DNA of 64,000 nt, from assembly GCF_001640805.2 (NCBI RefSeq), contig NC_066850.1, positions 10,822,510 through 10,886,509 of the forward strand, in the 5' to 3' direction. The stretch is from Lates calcarifer. Taxonomy: Eukaryota > Chordata > Actinopteri > Centropomidae. The notes beneath the pieces were generated by a model that was not told where the DNA came from, did no database searches, and was given only the letters and a program-made list of their open reading frames with translations. The position numbers and the translations under genes were made by a program. How positions within the stretch are numbered: position 1 is the first letter of the stretch; every line of letters begins with the position of its first letter. Shown here one piece after another: positions 52,541-64,000 of this stretch.

Positions 52541-54179
52541 CTCACTCGCTCATTGTCCTCAGATTGACTGGCCATTCTCAGCCTGTGATGGAGATGTCCT
52601 GTGGGGGGTTGTATGGTGTGGGAAACTAGTTGATGAATGAGTGTTTGGCATGCTTGCACAGATGCATAGTTTGCTCCAGTATAGTCTATGTGTGTGTATT
52701 ATTGTAGTAATGGCGAATGCATGCATGTGTGTATATGAGTGTGTGTGCGTGCCTGTATGAACACAATGCTCCACTTGTGTTGCTATAGAATAGAGTTATG
52801 GCCTTTGTCCTATCAGCATTCTTGTGTTGCTATTGGCCCCGGAGCGCATGGCAGCTCCTGCAGGCTCAGGGACAATAACTCCCCCACCCTCCCCTCCTCT
52901 TGCTGGGAGTCACAATGCCCCTCTTCGGCAGCACCCATCACCCTGAGACAGACACTCCGAAACTGGTTTGCTACTAGTGTCACACAGGAACCAGCACCCA
53001 GAGGTCCTGGACTGGGCTGCAGTCTGGTAGTGCCATTAAAACCTGCATAAAGTCCACTTAGTAAGAACTAGACTTGACCTTATGAACAGCTCCTGAGGAG
53101 GGAAATGAAGGCAGAAAATATACTTCTTTGCAGTACAGTGAGAGGAAGCGTGCACTGGATAAGTGAGTCATGTGGTCAGTGTTATCCCATCAGCTGTGAT
53201 TCACTTACAGAGGAAATGAGAAGATTGAGACATAGGAGGCCAGAATGAAACTCCTTCACTGGAGTCCTTCAGCTTCCTAACATCCAGCTCTGTCCTCAGA
53301 CGCTATCCATGCTCTTTGGTTTTACTTTAATTGCACATGAAAACACGCATACAGACACACACACACGTGCATGCAGACACGCATCAGGAATGTTTTTCTA
53401 CCTGAGGAGCATCAGAGCAAGCCAGAACAGGGAGGACCATGTTGACATAGCAGAGTGATTGAGACGCTACTGCTGATTATTATACAGCCATGCAAACAAC
53501 GACCTGATGTCATCGGGTCATTATGAACGAACCCACACATCAATGAGACAACAGACAGTTTGGCTGAACAAAAACAGTCTCACGACAAGTCGAGACACTC
53601 TTTAAGAAACAGATTTAAACATCAGAAGCTGTCAAGTATCCAACGTTAACATTCAGCCGAGCCCCAGCAGAGCAGGGCAGGCTGAAAAATCTTAAAGAGG
53701 AGAAATTGCAGGAGATGTGTTTGTTTACAGGCTGTAAAGCATTTCCTCTGGCTGCACCAGCACCTGTGTTTTCACCCGCCACAAAACCAACACCGTATCC
53801 AGCTGCGTTAACACCACCGTGAAACCACCGGAATGGCTTCCTTTCACTGAAATTATCAACCTCTTTTCAGTGGCAAAGCTGCATGTTTCTTATGTGTGAG
53901 TTTAGGAATTTCTATCCATGTAAGACCTGGGTTTTCCTCTCTTCAGAATAAAACTCTTCCTCACTTGAGGATTTTGTTACGATTATGTGTAATTTTTTTT
54001 TTCAGTATCTCATGAGTAAACACGTCCATCTTTGTAATCAGATACCACTGTTGTTGCATTTATGTGTCTTGTTCAGTCATGAAAAAATGTATTAAAACAA
54101 ACCATTGTTGCTGCTGCCCTAAACATAACATTGGGTGCCAGGAGATGTACCAGACGTCACATGTTTAAACCAGCAAATG

Positions 54180-54362
54180 TTAAAGGAATAGCTCAACATT
54201 CTGTGTATCTGCTATCTTGTAAGAGTAATATGAGAGGATGGATACCACTCACATTTCTATATGGTGAATATAAAGCTGCAAAGGTAACACAATCCACTTC
54301 TCAATACCTTCAAGGCTCTACTGAAGTTAGTATTCTAACTGGCTAGCCAACCAGCTAGCCCT
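54180..54362. repeat. Interspersed fish repeat
   Basis: TTAAAGGAATAGCTCAACAT, GGATGGATACCACTCACATT and AACTGGCTAGCCAACCAGCT match the same repeat family as 5745-5985 and 25985-26105. Confidence 0.5.
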
Positions 54363-57300
54363 GTTCTGATAGTGACTCACTGTAGTGTCCAGACTGCCCT
54401 GAAGTATCACTGCTCAGAGGGCATATTATATCCTCTGCTGGTGTAAATACAACAATGGCTGAAACACTTGTTATGCAACCATTACCACCACCAAACTTAC
54501 AAATAGTCCCTTTGCAGCTGCATGGTTCAGAGCTGAGCAGGTAGTAGCTGTACACTAGGTTTTTACAAATGTTGATAAGAAAAGTGGCATTGAACCATAC
54601 AGTAAATATGCCATAAAACCAAAACAATAAGCTAAAAGAAGCACCAACACAAGGTCAGGCTGCAAGGTTGAGATATAACTCTCTGGATAAATCCAAACAA
54701 GCAACACTCTAGGTCATTTGATTCAATCTTAAAATGAAAAGTAGTGATTAATGCAGCTTTCCTGAATCAACATGAGGTCCTCTCAAGTACAGTAACAGAA
54801 AAATGTGTGTGTTTATGAGTGAGAGAGAACGCAGATGAAAAGAGAGGGAGGGTTAGCATGTGTGGACATGAAGGAGGGAAAGGCCCGGGGACATGGAGGG
54901 AGAAAAACATTAGGGGTGATTCACAGGCATCGCATGGCACATCAACACATACCTCTTTCTCTAAGTCACACACAAATGCCCCTTAATCTCTCTCACACAC
55001 GTCTCTGGTCCATTGCCATAAACACAGTCGCATAAAAACACACACCTACTACCACACTAACTCGCCATACCCCCAACACCCCCCACCCTGTTCAGTGGGG
55101 GTTTAAGGAGGCTTGTATGGATCAGTTCCCCACTAATCAGTACATGAGAGGGATTCTTCACATGCAGTCAGGGTGTGTGTGTTGAGATGAAAAGTCTTCC
55201 TTCAGGCAACAATTTCCTGAATGAAAGTCTACTCCTCCCTTTGTCCTCTTTTAGAGACATTAACCTAATGTGAAATTACTGTCATGTTTATATAGGGATT
55301 TATAATGTGTTACAATAACAACACTTCCCTGTTTCTTCTCCTGTACATACATAAATGAGACATTTTCTCATGTAACTTGCATTTAACTGTTAAATTCTTA
55401 CCTATTATTGTTGATGATGTTGGAGTTGAGACTTCAATCCCCACAGCACAGTTAAGTGTTGTTTTCATATAAAAACACCAGCTTTGACTGATAAGATCTA
55501 CACAGTGAGTGCCACCAGCCCCCATTAACCAGCATAAAGTGCTACACTCACATCCCACACCAGCACACAAGACTTTTAAAATACCTAGTTTCCTAAACCT
55601 CAGGGACACAGGGCAACAGACACACACACACATTTGCAATCCATAAAAATAGAAAAGAAGGGGCTTAAAGAAAAATTGCATGATCACATTACCTGAAATG
55701 GACAGCTGCAGATGGAGTGAGAAGGAGGTAGTAATAGAGGTAACTACAATTAAAATATTTCACTTAGTACTGATATAGTGATATAGTTTTGGATCCCTCA
55801 ATCATTACAAAATATGAATGTAAAAGAAATGAAAAAGAATAGGTTCAAACAATGGATACAGAGGGGTATTATAACAGTGAGCCTGTTAATGCACAGGAGA
55901 AAATCCAAAGTTTTAAAGAACAAATGTGATCTTAAGATCTTGAGAGGCAAGTCAAAGATTATTTCAAGAAAAAGTTAAAACCATATTTAAAAGTGGCTGT
56001 GACTCTGTATCGCATGTAAAAACATTTTTGGTAGAGTGGTTTCAGTGTTTTGCTGAGGTTTGGTGATGAGCAGAGGAACCTCCACACTGTTTAATCTGAA
56101 AAACGTTAGAGTAAGTGAATAATCAAACATACAAATGCAAATGTGCCAAAAGTAAAAAGTAATGTGCGAGGCAGAGTCACAGTGTGGACAAAAGTGCAGA
56201 AATGGAATCATGCAAAGTAGATCAGCAGTAAATTAACAGTAATGTACTATGATAAACTGAATGAAAAGTGTAATGTGTCAACTGTGAATTAACAGTAGTT
56301 TAACAGCAGAGTACTGATGAATGTGTGTAACTGTGTATTAAAGATAAGTGGGAATGAGAACCCAACACAAAAATATTCAAAGACGTAGAATATAGATAAG
56401 GTTCAACAGACATCCTTACTTTTAAGACTAACAGTAGATTTTCATCTACGCAATTGAACAGTTTTACAGTCTCACTGGAGGCTGTGTGATGAGGAAAAAT
56501 GCTGATCACACTTGCATATTGTGGGAATGTCTGAAAATGAGAAAATATTGGAGATGATGTATGAGTAGAGTTGAAAATGATATTAGGTTATTAATTACTT
56601 ATCATATGGCTAGTGCTATATTTAGGTAACCTGACCTGGGATACCATGGCTCATCTCTCATCTAGTAGCAGCAACTAAGAAGGTAAATCACTGGGGTTTC
56701 TGAGGAGTATTTTCCCATTCTGTTAGACATAGGATTTACTAAATCAGCTGTTATGGATTAGATTTTTTCAACAAGTGGGTAAATACTGTAATGGTTTGTC
56801 AATTGTGTTTGTGGTAATAGAATCATTGGGGTAATGCTTGAGTGTGAATGGTGCAACACTCCCCTCTAGTGGTATTAAATTGTACTGCTTCTATTTCATT
56901 ATCAGAGAAAGGCAGTGATTTTGTATGGTCCCTGTGAGTACTACACCAGTGGTGGACTGTAACTAAGTAATTTTACGCAAGGACTGTACTAGCAGCAGGA
57001 TGGTGCATGTTGGGCTGTCTCAAAATAAACCACAATGCCCATGTTTATTGTAACAAAGGAACAGGAGTGCAAAGGTGAGGCTCGCTGATGTGTTTTTAAT
57101 AGTCTCTGGTTATAATAGTTCTATGGTACAGAGGAATAAGATACACAAGCAGTACTTTTGATTGTTATTCATTGTTATTAGTCACTGTTGTTATTTGTTG
57201 GGTCAGTTCTTGTTAATTCTTTTTACGAGATTTATTTACAGCAAGAAAATGTAGAATATAACCAGCTTTATTCTTGTATTGGGTTAAGAGTATTTCCTCC

Positions 57301-57518
57301 TCCACTGTCCTACACGCAATAAACTAACTGTACTACTCGTAGTACTGCAGCTGACATGAATACTAAACACATGATAAATCACTTTAACTACAGTGAAACT
57401 ACTACCGAAGTAATACTGAATACTAATAATACCAATAAGATAATAATACAAATTCTTTATTACAATGTTGTCATAATATAAATAAATATATTAATCAACC
57501 ACAACAACAACAACAGCT

Positions 57519-57624
57519 ACGTCACGTATCGAGGACGCGCTCGAGCCAACACCACGCGACAGGGACTGACAAGATGGCGATCATATTAGAAACAGAGGAG
57601 TTACTGCCGTGAAGGAGAGGCTCG
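57519..57624 (+). promoter_or_regulatory. usp44: usp44 promoter and first non-coding exon
   Basis: A CRE-like TACGTCAC (57519-57526) is followed by CpG-rich sequence and a perfect YY1-type motif CAAGATGGCG (57570-57579), which in many TATA-less promoters sits just downstream of the start site. A donor-like G/GTACGG follows 57624. I infer transcription start around 57530-57565 and a first exon ending at 57624. Assignment to usp44 rests on orientation and absence of any other gene. Confidence 0.5.
57574..57612 (+). other. Upstream ORF (12 residues) in the usp44 leader
   Basis: The ATG lies inside the YY1 motif and opens a 12-codon frame (MAIILETEELLP) closed by TGA. It would be in the mRNA if the start site is left of 57574. 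Confidence 0.45.
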
Positions 57625-58132
57625 GTACGGTGTTTTCTTTTTATACGGAGGTTTTCCTAACACACATGTAACAGTGTAGATGATGGCACATTCATTCTCG
57701 TTTGATCAACCCCGGCAGATTGGGTTTTTTCGGAAGCCGAGCCTGGCTCCGGGACCCGACCTCCGGCTAACGCACGAACTTGTTAGGATTATCGGTGTTA
57801 GCGTTGCTGGCTAATGCTAGCTAGCATGCTAGGCTAACGCTAGCTAGGGCTCTCTCAATTTAATAAATACAAAAAAAAATCAGTAGAGCCAGCATTGGCG
57901 GCGCTTGCTGGTGTATGCTCTACTTGTAGTTGTAAGCTAGATCAGACATTTATTTTATGTGTTTTTTACGATGTTCTATATTTTCTTTGTGTTTGATTTC
58001 AGTATTTTGTAATCGCAACTCCTTATAGCTGTATCAATTACACGTTAGCCATAGCTTGCTAACCTTAGCTGTGGAGAGGAGCTTTAAAGTTGAGCCGTTT
58101 CGACAAACCTTATCATGTGTCTCGTTTTGCAG

Positions 58133-58248
58133 ATTTAATAAACAGCTCCACCGGCTGTGGGTGTTTTGTTGTGGCTTATTTACTCCGTTAACCTGAGGCT
58201 GTGTGGTGTACAGCCACTTGAGTCCATGCAGTCACAAGGACAAACCAG
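58133..58248 (+). other. usp44: Predicted non-coding exon 2 of usp44
   Basis: A good acceptor (CTCGTTTTGCAG, ending 58132) and a strong donor (CCAG/GTAAAG after 58248) bound 116 nt without usp44 coding similarity. It would carry an ATG at 58226 whose frame runs across the splice into the next exon and ends at 59904. It may be optional or not used. Confidence 0.4.
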
Positions 58249-59831
58249 GTAAAGCGCGCTAAACTGCTGATAAAACTTTAGTGACATTACAAACTCTGGA
58301 GCAACTTTCCACAGAGCCTTCGTAGTGTTTGCTCTATTAGCCGCCGCCCTTTCTTTCATATTAAGTCTGTGGCATTGTTCCTAAAGCTGTGTGGTGATTA
58401 TTGCAACTTATCATGTGGCTAATCCTTACTGAAGTTGCTGGCTAGAGTGACAGCAAAGTACCACGTTAATGTATGTTTACTGCTTATCGTGATACCACCT
58501 AAAGGTTCAGTGTTAAAGGATTTCATGCTCTATGATTCAGCAAGACGTGTGGTTAGATCAACTCAACGGGGTCTGTCTTGGATCCGTGACAACACAGAGA
58601 TTTTATTTATATCACAGTGGTTGCAGCTCAATCTGATCAACACTTATTTAATAAACACGCCCACTCCCCCAATATAACTGGTAAACAAACGCCTACTTTG
58701 GCCTGATCGCTTTGAGTCCGGCTTGTTTTGCTTTCTAAACATGTCAACTGAAATGAAGGGATAATACAGCTAATATAAACAGTTCTACCTAGACATTTCT
58801 TAGGTTAGATACCTCATGTTTCCTTATTCTTGTGTCTTTCCTGTATTTCAATGTCTCCATCACTTGCCTTCTTTGTTATCTAAGCCATTTTCTATCAATT
58901 TTCTTTCCTTGAGTTCCCCTCTTTCATTATTCCGGCAAAGGTAGACCTGTACCCACACAAAAGGCGCACCACTTTACAAGCTCAGTCCCCCTTTTGTTGG
59001 ATAATCTTACTTCTCTGACCTCAGTGTGGGAGGGTTGATAGGGCTCAGCCCACTCAAGGATCCCCACTTTGTCAGCTGAGGTGCACCAACCCCCAGGGAT
59101 TTGAAAAGAAGCCAAAGGACACAGCGTGGAGACTTATTGTTGGTTTCGGGGTTGTGTTTAGTTGTTATTCTGTCTTTGAAAGTACAACCTCTGCAATTAA
59201 GTGTTTTTGGATAAGAAAATAACTCATCATGGCTCATTAGGAGGCAAATCCTGGAGCTTCTGTGCTGCGTATTAGCTGTCCATCACATAAGTAGAGAGAA
59301 GAAAATGTAAAATCATATCCCTGTAAAATCATCCTGGCTACTGTCACTGCTCACACCACACTTTTTTCTTTGTGAATATTTCTGAAAGAGATTTGTTGTG
59401 TTGATGTTTTCACATCCAGGTTTAACAGTCCATGTTAACTTAAACACCTTTCTGCTTTTGAGTGTAAGTGTCTGGCAACACTCAATACAGTCATGTTTAT
59501 CAGCCAGTTATTTTACTGTCGGCCCATGTTACTGTTGCGAAATACTGAAGCTTGCTTTCCAACTGGCAGTTTGCCACAGTTTGTGTGTGTAGCTATGGCC
59601 TCATAAAACAGAGTCATTGGAGGTCAGATGTGGTGACTTTGAGATAATAATTTTATTGTGTGGTTTGATATGTCTCAAGAAAAAGAACAGGATGTCGTTA
59701 TGATATAAAAAACACAGAATGTGCTTTTCTTCAAGTTTCTGTTTGGCTATGCGTTAGTTCAGTTTCCCTGTACCTGCTTTCTTATTCCATCTATTCATCT
59801 TGACTGACTAGATCTGTTCTCTCTCCTGTAG
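58249..59831 (+). other. usp44: usp44 5' UTR intron
   Basis: The stretch ends in the acceptor CTCTCTCCTGTAG at 59831. I see no other gene in it. Alternative first exons cannot be excluded. Confidence 0.45.
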
Positions 59832-59839
59832 ACACCACG

Positions 59840-59893
59840 ATGCCCTGGGAGGGTCCCATTTCTCATCTCGCCATGGTCACCATGGTGATATGA
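59840..59893 (+). other. Upstream ORF (17 residues) in usp44 coding exon 1 leader
   Basis: This is an ATG-to-TGA frame, MPWEGPISHLAMVTMVI, with two internal ATGs (one in GCCATGG). It lies in the 5' UTR part of the exon that carries the usp44 start codon at 59991. Confidence 0.55.
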
Positions 59894-59990
59894 AGCCAGT
59901 GTGAAACACTGACACACACACACAGACTCACACACAGACGGTCAGTTATTGACTGACACAGCCAGCCAGCTCGGCAGGCAGGAGTGTGTA

Positions 59991-62831
59991 ATGGACAGGT
60001 GTAAGCATGTGGGGCGGCTGCGGCTGGCCCCAGACCACTCCATCCTCAACCCCCAGAAGTGGCACTGCGTCGACTGCAACACCACTGAGTCTATATGGGC
60101 CTGTCTGGGCTGTGCTCATGTGGCTTGCGGGCGCTACATCGAGGAACATGCTTTGCAACACTTTCAGCAGCAGCGCCACCCATTGGCTATGGAGGTTAAT
60201 GAACTTTATGTTTTTTGTTACTTGTGTGATGACTATGTCCTGAATGATAATGCCACCGGAGACCTCAAGCTACTTCGTAGTACGCTCAGTGCCATTCAGA
60301 GCCAGCGCTATGAGGTTACCACCCGCAGTGGGCGCACCCTCCGCTCTGCCAGTGTCGCCCCTGATGCCCTCATGCCATCCGGTGCCCGTGAGCTGCAGCT
60401 GAGGGACGAGGACAGGATGTTTACTGCTCTTTGGCATCGCCGCAGGGCGCTTATGGGACGTGTCTTTCGCTTTTGGTTTGGACTGACTGAATGTGGACAG
60501 AAGAGGGAGGAGGAAGAGAGGAAGAGGGAGGAGGAGGAGGAGCAGAAAAGGGAGGCGAGGGAAAGGAGGCGGGCTCTAAAGAGGCAGCTACAGGAGGAGC
60601 TGGAGAATGCTCCTCTGAGGAAGAGTCGCCGTTTACGCCGGAAGAGCCAGAGAGTCGCAGATGCGGCAGTCACAATGCCATCTCGGAGGGCACGCAACAA
60701 GACGAAAACTCCTGTGACCCCGACTCTCACCCGCAGGCCACGGACTCAAAGCCCTGCTGCTGCTACCCCCAAAAAAGCTAGACGGACGAAAAAGGTCCAA
60801 CCAACTCCCAAGGTCCAAAGCCGTTCTACCACCAAATCTAAACCCAAAACTCCCTCAGCAACCCCCCGTACTGCTCAGACACCTGTCCGCCGCAAGCAGA
60901 GTACCAAACAGGGCGGCTCACCATTTAAGCGGCGTCCCACAGTCACTCCTGGAGTGACAGGCCTGAGGAATTTAGGCAACACCTGTTATATGAACTCCAT
61001 CCTGCAGGTACTGAGTCACCTGCACGTCTTCAGGGAGTGCTTCCTGCGCCTGGACTTGACCCAGGCACTGGAGCTACTGGCATCTGCCGTCCACGGCCAA
61101 CTGGCAGGGAAGGCCTCGTCCCATTCCCCCCTCTCCCAGAGGAAGGGACTTCAGACCAGCTCAGGCTCTGGGGCAGGGCTAAGCGGCGGGGCATCACGGG
61201 CCCGCAGCATGGAGCTGATACAACCCAAAGAGCCCAGCTCAAAGCACATTTCTCTTTGCCATGAGCTGCACACCTTGTTCCAGGTCATGTGGTCTGGCAA
61301 GTGGGCGCTGGTATCGCCTTTTGCCATGCTCCACTCAGTGTGGCAGCTGATCCCGGCGTTCAGGGGCTACGCTCAGCAGGACGCTCAGGAGTTCCTGTGT
61401 GAGCTGCTGGACAAGGTGCAGCACGAGCTGGAGAGCACCGGCAAGCACACAACCACTGCAGGAGTCCCACAGACACAGAAACGACTCATCAAGCAGGTGC
61501 TCAGTGTGGTCAACACCATCTTTCATGGCCAGCTTCTCAGCCAGGTATGACACACACACACCTGTAATCACCTTTACTTAACAACCACTGAGTAACTTAG
61601 CAGTCATCATAAGCTTCATCTGACTCACTAATGCATGCACACATTCACCCACTCAGCTCTGCCCACACACCCACTGGCTGCACTGATCATCCAACAGCCA
61701 TGATGAGGTTTGGCTGAACTGTATCACTTTAATTCATAATTCAGATCAAATTGAATTTATCACTTCAAATCCTTAAGTGGAGGTTCAGCTTCTAGCACTG
61801 ACATGAATCTTAAAACCTGAGTAGATTTAAGATTTTAAGATCTGATTTCACGCTGTTGGTTGTGGTTTTATTGCCTATTTTTACAAATTCTTTCACAAAC
61901 TTTTGCTTGCTGATCATTGCTCAAATCAGTTGCACCTGTGCTCTTTGTGTTTTTTCAACCTACTGACTAAAAAACATCCTTTTAGTCAGAAACCCATGTT
62001 TTTTCTTTTTTCTTGTGTGATGTCTCAGCTGTCGTGGCGTAGTCTCCAAGTGAAAGTGTAACAGTGGCCAAGAACAGGTGCCAAAGGTGTTATTGTGGTG
62101 TTATTGATCTCGTGGCTCTGCACTTACTGACACAGGATCTGGACTCATTGACACGAATCTATACAATCACAGGTTCTGCCAAAGTTCAGCATCATTACAG
62201 AGTGACTGATAGAAGAGGCCGTGGGGAGTGTGGAGTGTGAGGACAAGAGATTAGTGTCTACTTGTGGAGGCTGAGCACACACTGCGACACCTGCTCATGC
62301 TGAATAAAGGGGCTGTGTGTCTGCAAGGGTTTTAGGGTATCTCAGCCCAGTGGCTGTTAAACTACAGCACCAACTCTTGACTGTTTTTGCCCTCTGTCAA
62401 TGGCAGTGACCACTATAATTGTGTGTAGTATGAAGTTTGTGATGTATATGTAAATAAAGTAAATCACCACTTTGTCTTTTTAAAGTTATGTGACCATATA
62501 AAAAGACAGGACCAAGGCAGTTACAGGACAAATACAGTATTTAGACAGACATTAGATTAAATCTACAATATACTACTACACCCATCTTTTTTGACCTGCT
62601 CATCTCGTTATTTTCCTCACTCTCGCCTACAGGTGACGTGCCTGGCGTGCGACCATCGCTCCAACACTGTGGAGCCTTTCTGGGATCTGTCTCTGGAGTT
62701 CCCTGAGCGGTATCACAGTAATAGCAGGGAGTCAGCCGCGCAGGCTTCGTGCCACTTAACGGAAATGCTGGCCAAGTTCACAGAGACTGAAGCGCTGGAG
62801 GGAAACATCTATGCCTGCGACCAGTGTAACT
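59991..62831 (+). CDS. usp44: USP44, ubiquitin carboxyl-terminal hydrolase 44, N-terminal 5' part (3' partial)
   Basis: Two coding exons, 59991-61544 and 62633-62831, join in phase (584 complete codons). The remainder, with the catalytic His/Asp, lies right of the window. I chose ATG 59991 because [10 protein letters not shown] begins the family; upstream in frame there is no ATG. Residues 4-79 are a ZnF-UBP domain with its Cys/His ligands (C4, H6, C26, C29, C38, C41, C46, H53, H57, H63, C76, C79). About 165-320 is a charged linker: Glu/Lys/Arg coiled region, then a TP/SP-rich basic stretch with likely nuclear signals. The catalytic Cys box [13 protein letters not shown] has Cys332, then [13 protein letters not shown] and [24 protein letters not shown] and [18 protein letters not shown] fit USP44 rather than its paralogue USP49. 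USP44 deubiquitinates Cdc20 in the spindle checkpoint and histone H2B. Confidence 0.95.
61545..62632 (+). other. usp44: usp44 intron between the two visible coding exons
   Basis: This 1.09-kb intron has donor Q/GTATGA after 61544 and acceptor GCCTACAG at 62632. It is phase 0, splitting LLSQ from VTCLACD as in other vertebrates. No repeat I can name lies in it. Confidence 0.8.
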
Positions 62832-64000
62832 GTGAGTTCAATAATGTAAACACGTGCACACACACTTAACTTTGGAGGTTTATCTCTGATATTTCACGCG
62901 GATATAAACAAAAGGGACATCTGGGACTAGTATAAATCTCAAATTGTGGCGAGGTCTGTCATTTCTGTTCCTTCCCCACTTTCAGTTGTTGCATTTAGCC
63001 AGTAAAACAGGTTCTACTGCTGTTTTAATGCAAAAAAGTGATAATTATATTCTCATTGAAGTCCACTTGAAACAGCAAATAATTTGCCCAAAATGTTACT
63101 TTAAATGTTCAACTTCCTGGACACTTATTAAGCCAGCTTGGAGAGGAAAAAATTGAAGCGGACATTGAAAGAATATTGGTTTGGCCTTTCTGTCTAATTA
63201 CAGGGTGTTAGAGTGAATTCACAGTGACGATAGAAAAGAGAACAAAGGGGTAGAATATCTTAAAGGTTGCTCTTGAGTGTAGCACATCATGATTGCTTGG
63301 AGGACTTGAAACAGTGTGGAAAAAAAATTGGTGTAACATCATCAAGTAAATAGCCAACTTGTTGGGTGCTGAATTAAATTATAGCCACCTCTTTTTTTAT
63401 TATTGTTAAGCTTTTTACCTTTTAATGATAGAGGTATGCAGCTAATGGACTTGGCTGGAAACCTGCCTGGAAACAGTGGTCATTGCAGTTACGTGGCATG
63501 TGTCTTAAGCATTAGGCTATGCAGATGTCTCTTATTTTTAATGGTGCAGTTGTAATGCCAGACTCAAAGCAGTAAGTCATATGCACAGAGATAATGACGC
63601 ATTGTCATTCATATGCGCTGAGCACGCCACATGCAGAAAGGCTGGATGATGTGGAACATGATTAGACTAAGTTATGTCCAGTAGTGTTCTGATAATCTGA
63701 CTGAAATCAGTGATTAACTTGTTTAATTTAAATAAATCAGATCTGGCCAGTGAGTAATCTGGCAGCTTTTGTTGGATTTTGATCCAAAAAATGAAGGCTG
63801 CGTTAATGTGGTATGTGTCTGGATAATCAACCAAGATAGGTGTTAATAAAGGCCGATAATATTGATTTAAAACTGTGCAAGTCATAATCTGTATATAGGG
63901 AACAGGAATAGATGTTATGTATTTTTTTCTTTTATTATTTTTCCTCTAATATACTTCAGTACAGCTTCTCAGATCTGCTGTTTCACCCTCTCAAATGTTG
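62832..64000 (+). other. usp44: usp44 intron after coding exon 2 (runs off the window)
   Basis: It follows the donor T/GTGAGT after 62831, which leaves phase 1 for the expected CNSKRR continuation. No further usp44 exon is seen up to base 64000. Confidence 0.75.

Larger units (their letters stand above)
50031..57518. other. Intergenic region ntn4-usp44
   Basis: I see no protein-coding gene in these 7.5 kb. They contain a MITE-like element (51606-52223), a pyrimidine-rich CT repeat (52497-52540), an interspersed repeat (54180-54362), a repeat fragment (56948-56991) and many short CA/TG tracts. Short open frames here are isolated and without recognisable similarity. Confidence 0.55.

Noticed and set aside
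59949..59990. Extended USP44 N-terminus upstream of the ATG at 59991
   Set aside because: The in-frame extension has no ATG and no similarity to the family start, which begins at MDRCKH.

Overview
The window is vertebrate nuclear DNA. Small coding exons are separated by introns with GT-AG borders, and there is one intronless tRNA gene. The short introns, abundant (CA)n/(TG)n microsatellites and several interspersed repeats I recognise from many bony-fish genomes point to a ray-finned fish, probably a percomorph; that last step is inference. I joined exons by hand from splice sites and checked that reading phase is preserved at every junction.

Layout, left to right. (1) 565-9654, minus strand: the first 18 coding exons of elapor2 (kiaa1324l); its 3' end, with the membrane span and tail, lies beyond base 1. 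(2) 12188-14868, plus strand: klhl42, a BTB-Kelch CUL3 adaptor in three coding exons. Its likely 3' UTR runs to about 16235 and holds a long imperfect hairpin. (3) 17061-21498, minus strand: amdhd1 (imidazolonepropionase, histidine breakdown) in nine exons, with one extra base in exon 8 that breaks the frame. (4) 21931-24166, minus strand: snrpf (Sm protein F) in four exons. (5) 28079-28151, minus strand: tRNA-Lys(CTT). (6) 28961-48461, plus strand: ntn4 (netrin-4), complete in ten exons. (7) 59991-62831, plus strand: the first two coding exons of usp44, preceded by a leader rich in upstream ORFs; the rest lies beyond base 64000.

The genes are not an operon and have unrelated jobs. The block amdhd1-snrpf-ntn4-usp44 keeps the order and orientation I recall for human 12q22-q23, without ccdc38 between snrpf and amdhd1. 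In human, klhl42 and elapor2 lie elsewhere (12p and 7q), so a rearrangement boundary should fall between klhl42 and amdhd1.

I found no clearly new biological system. The observations most worth following are the amdhd1 frameshift, the klhl42 3' UTR hairpin and the multi-uORF usp44 leader.
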